Shown here: positions 56,417 to 64,000 of the stretch, piece after piece
Layout of the letters: each line of letters opens with the position of its first letter
How positions within the stretch are numbered: the stretch's first letter is position 1
Assembly (NCBI GenBank): GCA_000143165.1
Contig: CP002084.1
Location: 1,054,001-1,118,000 of the forward strand
Source of the DNA: Dehalogenimonas lykanthroporepellens BL-DC-9
Lineage (GTDB): Bacteria > Chloroflexota > Dehalococcoidia > Dehalococcoidales > Dehalococcoidaceae
Length of the DNA stretch: 64,000 nucleotides
Direction: 5' to 3'
Program-made: the position numbers and the translations under genes
Notes under the pieces: generated by a model
Database searches by the model: none
The model's input: the letters and a program-made list of their open reading frames with translations, nothing else
What the model was told of the DNA's origin: nothing

Positions 56417-57664
56417 ATGACAAGACTCCGTTTCGACGACCCGGTAATCTATAATGCCATCGCCGCCGAAGACACCCGACAACAGGAAACCATCAATCTT
56501 ATCGCCTCGGAGAACTACGCATCCCGCGCCATACTACAGGTCCAGGGATCATCTCTGACCAACAAGTACGCCGAGGGTTACCCCGCTAAAAGGTATTACG
56601 GCGGCTGTCATAACATGGATGACATCGAAACCCTGGCCATCGACCGGGCCAGAGAGCTGTTCGGCGCCGAACACGCCAACGTCCAGCCCCATTCCGGCGC
56701 CCAGGCTAATATGGCGGCCTATTTCGCCCTGATCAAACCCGGCGATACCATCATGGGCATGAGCCTGTCTCACGGCGGTCATCTGACCCACGGCGCCAAA
56801 CCGAACTTCACCGGCAAGATGTACAATGTGGTGGCTTACGGTCTTGACCAACAAAACGAACGCATCAACTATGCCGAGATGGAACACCTGGCTCTTCAAA
56901 GCCAGCCCAAGGTCATCATGACCGGAGCCTCGGCCTACCCGCGGATAATAGACTTCGAACGCATCCGTCATATCTGTGACCAGGTCGGCGCCAGGATGAT
57001 TGTGGATATCGCCCATATCGCCGGCCTGGTGGCCGCCGGCGTCCACCCGTCCCCGGTTCCCTACGCCGATATCGTCACCTCCACCACCCACAAGACACTG
57101 AGAGGGCCGCGGGGAGGCTTCGTGCTGTGCCGGGAAGAGTACGCCCGCGCGGTGGATTCAGCGGTATTCCCGGGCATCCAGGGCGGGCCACTGATGCATG
57201 TCATCGCCGGGAAGGCAGTAGCTTTCCGCGAGGCGGCCACCCCGGAATTCGGCGAGTATGCCCGACAGGTCGTAGCCAATGCCAAAGCCCTGGGTGACGC
57301 GCTGGAGAAAGCCGGCTTCCGCCTGATATCAGGCGGCACCGACAATCACCTGGTACTGGTGGACCTGACAGCCACCGGGGTCAACGGCCGGGACGCCGAA
57401 GAAGCGCTGGGACGATGCAACATCGTGGTCAACCGCAATACGGTGCCTTTCATCGCCGACCAGAAACCGACCTCCCCCAACGGCATGCGACTGGGGACGC
57501 CGGCAACCACCACCCGCGGCTTCAGAGAAGCCGAAATGGTACGCATCGCCGAATGGATCAGCGAGGTTATCAAGAACTTCGGCGATTGTTCCGTCGAAGA
57601 ACGGATTGCGGGCGAAGTCAAGGACCTGACAGCCAATTTCCCGGTACCGGGAATTACGGATTAA
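56417..57664 (+). CDS. glyA: Serine hydroxymethyltransferase
   Basis: 415 residues. PLP enzyme interconverting serine and glycine with tetrahydrofolate. [35 protein letters not shown], and the PLP Lys in [14 protein letters not shown]. Normal length. Supplies one-carbon units; prs follows 66 nt downstream in probably the same unit. Confidence 0.97.
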   Translation: MTRLRFDDPVIYNAIAAEDTRQQETINLIASENYASRAILQVQGSSLTNKYAEGYPAKRYYGGCHNMDDIETLAIDRARELFGAEHANVQPHSGAQANMAAYFALIKPGDTIMGMSLSHGGHLTHGAKPNFTGKMYNVVAYGLDQQNERINYAEMEHLALQSQPKVIMTGASAYPRIIDFERIRHICDQVGARMIVDIAHIAGLVAAGVHPSPVPYADIVTSTTHKTLRGPRGGFVLCREEYARAVDSAVFPGIQGGPLMHVIAGKAVAFREAATPEFGEYARQVVANAKALGDALEKAGFRLISGGTDNHLVLVDLTATGVNGRDAEEALGRCNIVVNRNTVPFIADQKPTSPNGMRLGTPATTTRGFREAEMVRIAEWISEVIKNFGDCSVEERIAGEVKDLTANFPVPGITD

Positions 57665-57730
57665 GAGCCGGCAACCACTAACACCTGACAAGATAACGAA
57701 AACACTAAGATAGCGCGAGGATAATTGTCG

Positions 57731-58678
57731 ATGGATGAACTGAAAGTATTTACCGGTAACGCCAACCCGGCTCTGGCCGGAGCGGTAGCCGACTACCTGG
57801 GCATCCCGCTGGGCAACTGCAAGGTCTTTCAGTTTTCCAATGAGAATACCTTCGTCCGCATCATGGACAATGTCCGCAATCGGGATACCTTCGTGATACA
57901 GCCGTTTTCGTCCCCGGTCAACCAGAGCATCATGGAAACGATGATCATGATCGACGCCTTGAAACGCGCTTCAGCCGGACGCATCACCGCCGTCATCCCC
58001 TATTACGGCTACGGCCGCACCGACAAGAAAGACCAGCCCCGGGTGCCCATCACCGCCCGGCTCATCGCCGACCTGCTGACCGTGTCCGGCGCCAACCGGG
58101 TGCTGACCGTAGACCTGCACGCGGCCCAGATTCAGGGTTTTTTCAACATACCGGTGGACGAACTGTCAGCCATCAACCTTATAACCAACCATGTGAAAAA
58201 GATGAACTTGGACAACCTGGTGGTGGTGGCCACCGACATCGGCATCACCAAACGGGCGCGGGACTTCGCCGAAAGGCTGGATGCCCCGCTGGCCATCATT
58301 GAAAAAAGAAGGCTGGGCAACGACGACCGCACCGAAACCATCAATATCATCGGCGACGTGAAAGGGAAGATTGCTCTGACCATCGACGATGAAATCGACA
58401 CCGCGGGTTCTCTGACCAACTCCGTCCAGACGCTCCTGAAAGCCGGCGCCACCGAAGTATACTCCTGCTGTACTCATCCCATTTTCTCCGGGCCGGCCAT
58501 TGAGCGCATCGCCGAATCCCCGGTCAAGGAAGTCATCGTCACCGATACCGTGCCGGTACCGCCGGAAAAGAAGCTGGACAAGATTACAGTGCTGTCCATC
58601 GCACCGCTACTGGGTGAAGCCATTCACCGCATCCATACCGGGCTTTCGGTGGGCGCCATGTTCCAGCAGGATGCCTAG
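57731..58678 (+). CDS. prs: Ribose-phosphate pyrophosphokinase
   Basis: 315 residues from ATG 57731 (AGGA 9 nt upstream); a TTG two codons earlier is less likely. Makes PRPP. YYGYGRTDKKDQPRVPITAR, VDLHAAQIQGFFNIPVD and the PRPP loop LTIDDEIDTAGSLTN. PRPP is used by nadC elsewhere in the window. Confidence 0.96.
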   Translation: MDELKVFTGNANPALAGAVADYLGIPLGNCKVFQFSNENTFVRIMDNVRNRDTFVIQPFSSPVNQSIMETMIMIDALKRASAGRITAVIPYYGYGRTDKKDQPRVPITARLIADLLTVSGANRVLTVDLHAAQIQGFFNIPVDELSAINLITNHVKKMNLDNLVVVATDIGITKRARDFAERLDAPLAIIEKRRLGNDDRTETINIIGDVKGKIALTIDDEIDTAGSLTNSVQTLLKAGATEVYSCCTHPIFSGPAIERIAESPVKEVIVTDTVPVPPEKKLDKITVLSIAPLLGEAIHRIHTGLSVGAMFQQDA

Positions 58679-58692
58679 GCAAGCCTTCGAAG

Positions 58693-58725
58693 GGCCAGTT
58701 TAATGAAGCCGCATAGCGGCTGGCC
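58693..58725 (+). terminator. Weak bulged hairpin after prs
   Basis: Outer GGCCA/TGGCC and inner GCCGC-ATA-GCGGC pairings lie between convergent prs and the Cys4 gene. There is no T tract. Confidence 0.35.
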
Positions 58726-58731
58726 GATGCC

Positions 58732-59103
58732 TCAATTGATGGAATGGGGAGGATAGTCTCCACCTTTATCATCCCCGGTTCCCTTTAACACTTCGTCAGC
58801 ATACTCCGGGTATAACTTCCGGACGCAGGCAGGGCATAAACCATGGGTGAAAGTGGCATCGGAATGGGATGAGACAAAAGTTTCCACCGTCTGCCAATAA
58901 CCTTGGTCATCTCTGACGTTTTTACAGGAAGCACAGATAGGCAACAGCCCTTCCAGAGTTTTCACCTGCGCCAACGCCTCTTCCAATTCAGCGTTTTTCT
59001 GCTGTAATTCCCGTTTGACCGAGATGAGCTCGTTCATAATACCGCTGATGGCTTCGTGCCAGTGGCTGTCGTCCCCGGATATATTCACGTTCTTATCCGA
59101 CAT
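58732..59103 (-). CDS. Short coiled-coil Cys4 protein (CASCK-type)
   Basis: 123 residues. Residues 20-52 are a heptad-rich coiled coil (ELQQKNAELEEALAQVKTLE). Then LLPICASCKNVRDDQGYWQT and HGLCPACVRKLYPEY, with C57, C60, C90 and C93 as probable zinc ligands. This module is usually the C-terminal end of response regulators or sensor proteins; here it stands alone and overlaps the cobalamin-binding gene by 11 nt. The function of the module is not established. Confidence 0.8.
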   Translation of the reverse strand: MSDKNVNISGDDSHWHEAISGIMNELISVKRELQQKNAELEEALAQVKTLEGLLPICASCKNVRDDQGYWQTVETFVSSHSDATFTHGLCPACVRKLYPEYADEVLKGTGDDKGGDYPPHSIN

Positions 59104-60217
59104 ATGTCCGAGCCTCCTCCGTCAACCGGGATAATACCACCGGGGCTTCATCCGCCTGATATGCGGCACCATCGGCGCCGAATGAAGCGGCATAGTCAGG
59201 GAATCGATTCAAGATGTAACCGCTGGCGATAACCCGAATACCGGGTGACGATTCCCGTCGCACCAGACCGATAATCTCCCACAACGCCGGGCCGGAAGAC
59301 GGCAAGGCCATTGACAAGGCCAGGGCGACAGCTTTCTGTTCACGGGCCAGATCAACCACCGCGGTAGCGGGTGTATTGGCGCCCAGGTACATGACCCGCC
59401 AACCGGCCATCTCCAGCAGGTCGGCAGTCATGCGGGAGCCGATTTCATGAAGTTCGCCGGTAACGCAGGCGACGACGACAGTACCCTTAACGGGCGAAGC
59501 GACCTGGCGACGGATACGGGGATACAACTCCGACATAATGAACTGAGTGGCGGCGCTGAAATAATGTTCATGGGCTACCGTAATCTTTCCCTGATGCCAC
59601 AGCGTGCCAACTTCATAGAGGCAGGGCTGGAAGATGTCCAAATACAGGTCACGAATGGACAGACCGTCATCAACAGCTTTGAATATCATCGCCGCCGCTG
59701 TTTCCCGGTCTCCGGCAAGAAGGGTTTTCAGGAAACGTTCAGCCAATTCGGGAAGAGGCTCCTCCGCAACGGCTCCGGCGACGGGCTTGTCTGCACCTGA
59801 CGCCAGCTCCCGACGTCCGGCCTCGATGACAGCTTCGGCTTCAATGAAGGCTTCCGACGGCAAATACCTCTTCAGAGCGGCTGACTCAGCATCCAGATTC
59901 ATCCCGATAAAGTGCGACGGCACCCCCCTGGTTGAAAGACCCTCTTTCAGCCAGGCAATCTTGTCGGTGAAAACACCGGGAACGCCGGAACGAATGGCTT
60001 CGCTCAGTTCTATCAGTTCCTGGCGGACATTGGCCGAATGCTTGCCGAAATCCATTCCGTGACGTTTGGAAACATCGCTCCTCAGGGATTGCTGGGCAGT
60101 GGTAATTTCGGTAGCCAGAAGGTCTAAATTAGAATAAATCAATTCAGCAATCTGTTTATGGTTGGGCATCAACACATCTCCCTGTGAATCATTTTGCGGG
60201 TCTTCCTTAATTACCAC
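59093..60217 (-). CDS. CarH-like cobalamin-binding sensor protein
   Basis: 374 residues (or 358 from the ATG at 60169, MPNHKQ). Residues 18-140 are a helical domain of unknown type. Residues 155-235 form the helical cap with W207 and E217-H218, an exact W-x9-EH signature. The Rossmann B12 domain follows with E255-L-H257-E-I-G260 (E-x-H-x2-G, H257 as cobalt ligand) and Ser302 at the expected 41-residue spacing. No MerR DNA-binding domain exists, so output is presumably by protein contact with its operon partners. A corrinoid methyltransferase-type role is the alternative. Confidence 0.85.
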   Translation of the reverse strand: MVIKEDPQNDSQGDVLMPNHKQIAELIYSNLDLLATEITTAQQSLRSDVSKRHGMDFGKHSANVRQELIELSEAIRSGVPGVFTDKIAWLKEGLSTRGVPSHFIGMNLDAESAALKRYLPSEAFIEAEAVIEAGRRELASGADKPVAGAVAEEPLPELAERFLKTLLAGDRETAAAMIFKAVDDGLSIRDLYLDIFQPCLYEVGTLWHQGKITVAHEHYFSAATQFIMSELYPRIRRQVASPVKGTVVVACVTGELHEIGSRMTADLLEMAGWRVMYLGANTPATAVVDLAREQKAVALALSMALPSSGPALWEIIGLVRRESSPGIRVIASGYILNRFPDYAASFGADGAAYQADEAPVVLSRLTEEARTYVG

Positions 60218-61120
60218 CTAACCAAGGCTACTGCGGTTTTTACCGGTCTTTTTGCTGAGATACATGAGTTCATCGGCCCGGCGTATGATGGTTTCTGAAT
60301 TATCGCCGGGTCGGGCCACAGTTACCCCGGCAGACACGGTGACGCTCAATTCCAGATCATTTTGCGTCAACATAGAGCAGGAGACCAGATTCCTCATCCG
60401 CTCCGCAATATCGTAAAGTTGCAGGCCGTTCACATTAGTACCCACGATAACAAACTCCTCACCGCCCCACCTGAAGAATAACGATTGCGGGCTTCGGATA
60501 TTAGCCATAATCGTCCGCGCAACCATCTTCAGAACTTCATCGCCGATATCATGACCGTAGTTATCATTAACTGCCTTGAAGTTGTCAATATCGAACAGGA
60601 TAACTCCAAAAGGCCAATCATAACGATTAAACTCATTAAACTTGGTATCAAGGGTAATATTGGCATAACGCCGATTACCAGACCGGGTCAATTCATCGAT
60701 AAGAGACAGCTTTTCCAGTTCAGAAATTTGTTCCTGAAGCTGGAAATTCTTTGAATTATCGCTGAAAGTCTCAATACCTCCGATTATTTTCCCGTCATCA
60801 TTACGTATCGGCATCACCTTTACCGTAACCGGCACGCGGTGTCCGTCCCGGTGAAGCATGAACACGGAGGCCTGATGGGGCTTACCATCGGTCATCGTAG
60901 CTGTCAGCGGACACCCGTTCAGACAAAGCCGGGTTCCCTGGTCGTCGGTGTGGACCAGGATATTATCGGCGCATCTGAAGCCGAGGACTTCATCTGCAGT
61001 CCGCCCGGTCAGCTCCGCCGCGGCCTTATTCCAATAAGAGATTCTTTTGTCGCAATCAACAAAATAGACACCTTCGCTCAGATTGTCCAACAAGTTTTTA
61101 TACAGTTCCGCCTGCATCAT
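60218..61120 (-). CDS. PAS-GGDEF diguanylate cyclase
   Basis: 300 residues. PAS domain at 1-125 (LLDNLSEGVYFVDCDKRISY and CLNGCPL with Cys near the sensing pocket), a short coiled linker (QLQEQISELEKLSLIDELT), then GGDEF with intact FRWGGEEFVIVG near residue 218. No RxxD inhibitory site precedes the motif, unlike the other GGDEF protein here. Cytoplasmic. Overlaps the kinase gene by ATGA and abuts the cobalamin gene without a gap. Confidence 0.9.
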   Translation of the reverse strand: MMQAELYKNLLDNLSEGVYFVDCDKRISYWNKAAAELTGRTADEVLGFRCADNILVHTDDQGTRLCLNGCPLTATMTDGKPHQASVFMLHRDGHRVPVTVKVMPIRNDDGKIIGGIETFSDNSKNFQLQEQISELEKLSLIDELTRSGNRRYANITLDTKFNEFNRYDWPFGVILFDIDNFKAVNDNYGHDIGDEVLKMVARTIMANIRSPQSLFFRWGGEEFVIVGTNVNGLQLYDIAERMRNLVSCSMLTQNDLELSVTVSAGVTVARPGDNSETIIRRADELMYLSKKTGKNRSSLG

Positions 61121-64000
61121 AATAAGGCATTTACCTTCTCTTCCAGCTCATGTCGTTCAAAAGGTTTACTGATATAGGGTATGTTATGGGTATTGAGGTA
61201 AGTTCTGGTAGACAGGTCTGACGTATCGCCGGTGATAAACAGCACCCGGGAAACCATTTTCGGCCAGCGGACCTTGATCTCATCGAGTAACTCTATGCCG
61301 CTCATACCTGGCATCCTGATATCCAGAATGACAATGTCATAGGTGTTATCCACCAACTTGTCCAAAGCTTCCTGGGGCCCGTAGCATTCCTGTACTTCAT
61401 GCCCCTGGCGGGTCAGGATTACTCTGATCAATGCCCCGACCGACCTTTCATCATCCACCACCAGTATTTTGGCGCTTCGTATAGCCTTTACCGGTTGAGT
61501 CTCCTGATTCTCAACCGCAGATACTGTCTCCACCGGGGTCATCGGTAATTCAACGATAAATGTGGTGCCTTTTCCCACAACAGTCTTTACCGAAATACTG
61601 CCACCGTGTTCCTTAATAATACCCATGGACAAGGCCAGCCCCAGACCGGTGCCTTCACCCGGGTCTTTGGTGGTAAAGAACGGCTGAAACAGTTTGCTTT
61701 TAACCTCATCAGACATGCCAGGCCCGTCATCAGTAATCAGAACGCGAATATGACCATCAGATTTTTCCGTTTTGACAACCAGGACACCCTTATCATGCGC
61801 TTTCTTCATCGCGTATTCAGCATTGACAATGATGTTCAGAAACACCTGTTGCAACTGGCCGGCGTCAGCGACGACTTCGGTAATATCCCGGGCGTAGTCC
61901 CTGACAATGGAGATATTGGAGGTTTCCAGTACATACCGGCGCATCTCAATGGTGTTTTCCAGCACATCTATTATGTTGACTGCCGATTTCACCGGCTTCG
62001 ACTGACGGGCAAAAGTCAGCATCCGGCGCACTATGTCCTTGACCCGCTGACTGCCTTCATTGATGATATGCAGGTCTTCCTTCATGTCATCGGGAACATC
62101 GGGCCGGGTCATCAGTAGTTCAGAGAAGCCTATAACACCGGTCAGCGGGTTGTTGATTTCGTGGGCGATACCGGCGGCCATTTCACCGACCGCCGCCAGG
62201 CGGCTGGACATTTCGGCTTTTTCACGAAGCAGGCGTTCATTTTCCTCCGCCCGTTTCCGGCCGGAAACATCCTTGATGATATGTACCGACCCCACCATGT
62301 TACCGTCGACGTCCATTATCGGCGAAGCGGTAGCCTCCACCCACAAACCCAGCTTTTCATCGAAATACTCGCTGGTTTCCACCTGTCGGGTGGTCAGAGC
62401 GCGGGCATAGGGACAATCCGGGTGCGGCCCTTTAAGCCCGTGAATCACCTCATAGCATCGCTTACCCAGCAGTTCACCGGGTTTTCGGCCCAGCACCCGG
62501 GCGAAAGCCTGGTTAACCCTGGTTATTCTGTGCCCGGTATCGACCAGAGCGACCATATCGGTGATGGAATCGAAGGTGGCCAGCCATTCGGCGGCCGAGC
62601 GCAAAGCCTCTTCTTCCGCCTGTTTACGCTCGGTGATGTCTATCATGATACCGCGAAGCTTAACCGGCTGACAGCCGGCTTGCTCCACGCTGACAATGTT
62701 CCTCAGCCAGACAGATTTGCCGTCTTTTTTCAGAAACCGATATTCCAGCGAGTGGTCCCGACCGGCCCGGGCGGCGGTAAGACAATATTTCGGCGCCCAG
62801 TCCCGGTCTTCCGGATGGATATGATCCGCCCAGAACTGTAAATCGGTGAACTCCTCCGGACGGTAGCCCAGAATCCGTCCGACCTGTGACGCCAAATAGG
62901 TCCACCTGTCCTGTTCGATATCATATTCCCAGGAGATGGACTCGGTGTTTTCCGCCAGTTGACGGTATTTTTCTTTCGACTCCGCCAGCGCTCGTTCCCG
63001 GTTAATCTGCTCTGTAATCACTTCAGTATAAACGATGATACCACCGACAGAGCCATCCTTTTCGAACCAGGGACGACATTCCCAGCGAGTCCACTCGACG
63101 GTGCCGTCCTCTCGGACGAATTCGTCACGGTCGGCACGGCAGATTTCACCGGCCAGGGCTCGTTGATGTACATCACGCCATTTTTGTGGCAGGTCAGGAA
63201 AGACATCATAATGGTGCCGGCCGATGATATTCCGAGGACCTAAATTGTATTCATCAAGGTATCGCTGGCTGACGTAGATGTAGTTCAGATTACGGTCATG
63301 AACCGCGATACCGGCCTGGTCGTGTTCAATGATATAACGCATCAAATTCAGGGTGTGGTTCAATTCACGGCGCGCGCTTACAGCTTCGGTCTCATCCCGA
63401 ACCGTGGAAACCATTACTCCCTGGTCCGGTATCGGGATATTGGCCGCGGCGACGACGCGCTTTCCCCCGTCTTTCCGGGTTATCTCAATGTCTTCCCAGT
63501 GCATCCGGGCTGGATCGCTACTTTCGATATCGGCCATAATACGGGACACGATAGCCTCGCGGTACCCGGCGTCAGGATAAACCTTCTCAAAAAAGGTGGC
63601 TATATCGGTGATTTCTTCCTTCGGCCAGCCGTATATCTCTTCGAAACGCGAATTCATGTAGGTAACCTGGCCGTCACCTGTATTGTTGATGGCCAGACCG
63701 ATGGGCAACTGGTCGATTATGGTCTGAATGAAAAGATTGCGATTTTTCAGTTCATCAGCTTGCAGTTTTAATTCTTCCTCGGCTTTTTTACGCTTGGTAA
63801 TATCCCTCGCCAGCGTCAACACAGCGGGTTTACCCTGCAATTCAAACCTGTGGATAACGACTTCAACAGGAATCTCGTGTCCATCCTTGTGTCGAAAAGC
63901 GGATTCCCGGGTGACTTTCTTTACAGCTTCCAGTATTTTCATGATATCCGGAGGAGTTACTCCGAATTTTTCCCAAACCACAATGTCCCTTGGGCCAAGT
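61117..64000 (-). CDS. Multi-PAS hybrid histidine kinase with receiver domain (5' end outside window)
   Basis: At least 960 residues; the frame is open to the window edge (GPRDIVVWEKFGV), so the start is missing. At least four PAS/PAC units are seen, with ends such as LTLARDITKRKKAEEE and RGIMIDITERKQAEEE. The H-box is LAAVGEMAAGIAHEINNPLT, the HATPase boxes are NIIVNAEYAM, DDGPGM and GEGTGLGLALSMGI, and the C-terminal receiver has VVDDERS and phospho-Asp in IVILDIRMPGMSG. No membrane helix is visible in this part. Heads the signalling operon. Confidence 0.93.
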   Translation of the reverse strand, partial: LGPRDIVVWEKFGVTPPDIMKILEAVKKVTRESAFRHKDGHEIPVEVVIHRFELQGKPAVLTLARDITKRKKAEEELKLQADELKNRNLFIQTIIDQLPIGLAINNTGDGQVTYMNSRFEEIYGWPKEEITDIATFFEKVYPDAGYREAIVSRIMADIESSDPARMHWEDIEITRKDGGKRVVAAANIPIPDQGVMVSTVRDETEAVSARRELNHTLNLMRYIIEHDQAGIAVHDRNLNYIYVSQRYLDEYNLGPRNIIGRHHYDVFPDLPQKWRDVHQRALAGEICRADRDEFVREDGTVEWTRWECRPWFEKDGSVGGIIVYTEVITEQINRERALAESKEKYRQLAENTESISWEYDIEQDRWTYLASQVGRILGYRPEEFTDLQFWADHIHPEDRDWAPKYCLTAARAGRDHSLEYRFLKKDGKSVWLRNIVSVEQAGCQPVKLRGIMIDITERKQAEEEALRSAAEWLATFDSITDMVALVDTGHRITRVNQAFARVLGRKPGELLGKRCYEVIHGLKGPHPDCPYARALTTRQVETSEYFDEKLGLWVEATASPIMDVDGNMVGSVHIIKDVSGRKRAEENERLLREKAEMSSRLAAVGEMAAGIAHEINNPLTGVIGFSELLMTRPDVPDDMKEDLHIINEGSQRVKDIVRRMLTFARQSKPVKSAVNIIDVLENTIEMRRYVLETSNISIVRDYARDITEVVADAGQLQQVFLNIIVNAEYAMKKAHDKGVLVVKTEKSDGHIRVLITDDGPGMSDEVKSKLFQPFFTTKDPGEGTGLGLALSMGIIKEHGGSISVKTVVGKGTTFIVELPMTPVETVSAVENQETQPVKAIRSAKILVVDDERSVGALIRVILTRQGHEVQECYGPQEALDKLVDNTYDIVILDIRMPGMSGIELLDEIKVRWPKMVSRVLFITGDTSDLSTRTYLNTHNIPYISKPFERHELEEKVNALL

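Noticed and set aside
1-64000. CRISPR array or prophage
   Set aside because: No regularly spaced repeats, cas genes, integrase or phage structural genes were seen. The immunity-like small protein alone is not evidence of a prophage.

Overview
The window comes from a bacterial chromosome with roughly 55% GC. It most resembles a Dehalococcoidia-type member of the Chloroflexota, such as Dehalogenimonas. This is inferred from gene order (rpsL-rpsG-fusA running straight into rpsJ without tuf), the bifunctional phosphoglucose/phosphomannose isomerase, the GH3-like adenylating enzyme and the archaeal-looking winged-helix protein. No 16S gene is present to confirm it.

Layout: (1) 1-7172, plus strand: a gene tail, a histone-H1-like Lys/Ala-rich protein, a two-domain phosphotransferase/P-loop kinase, then ahcY, metK, a phosphohexomutase and a phosphohexose isomerase. 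(2) 7258-26999, minus strand: 37 translation-related genes from rpsL to rpsI (str, S10, spc and alpha clusters plus truA-rplM-rpsI), with no internal gap above about 42 nt and a near-consensus promoter at the rpsL end. (3) 27319-28694, plus: ECF sigma factor and its membrane partner. (4) 28788-31864, minus: GH3-like enzyme with a membrane methyltransferase, then a ribbon-helix-helix/winged-helix pair. (5) 31991-35412: pilT, cleanly split by an IS256-family element made of one complete and one 5'-truncated copy. (6) 35542-38868: a large membrane GGDEF/HD-GYP protein. (7) 38882-46885, mainly minus: nadC, nadB, yajC, miaB, an unknown coiled-coil protein, tRNA-Ser, a small membrane protein, a decayed ABC ATPase and a cation/proton antiporter, with rsfS on plus. 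(8) argC (plus), then a minus-strand block: ftsH and the operon thiL-tsaE-tsaB/HAD-ndk-dagK-TIM barrel protein. (9) 55289-58678, plus: superinfection-immunity-like protein, prepilin peptidase, glyA, prs. (10) 58732-64000, minus: a tightly packed signalling operon with a multi-PAS hybrid histidine kinase, a PAS-GGDEF protein, a CarH-like cobalamin-binding protein and a short Cys4 protein.

The most interesting part is block 10. It joins a B12-binding module carrying the W-x9-EH and E-x-H-x2-G signatures of light-sensing CarH/LitR domains to a diguanylate cyclase and a hybrid kinase, with start/stop overlaps or no gaps between genes. Next come the exactly reversible IS interruption of pilT with its nested second IS copy, the TsaB-HAD fusion, the GH3/methyltransferase pair downstream of a perfect 15-bp palindrome, and a recurring extended -10 motif (TGTTATAAT-like), in three cases so close to the start codon that leaderless mRNAs are likely.
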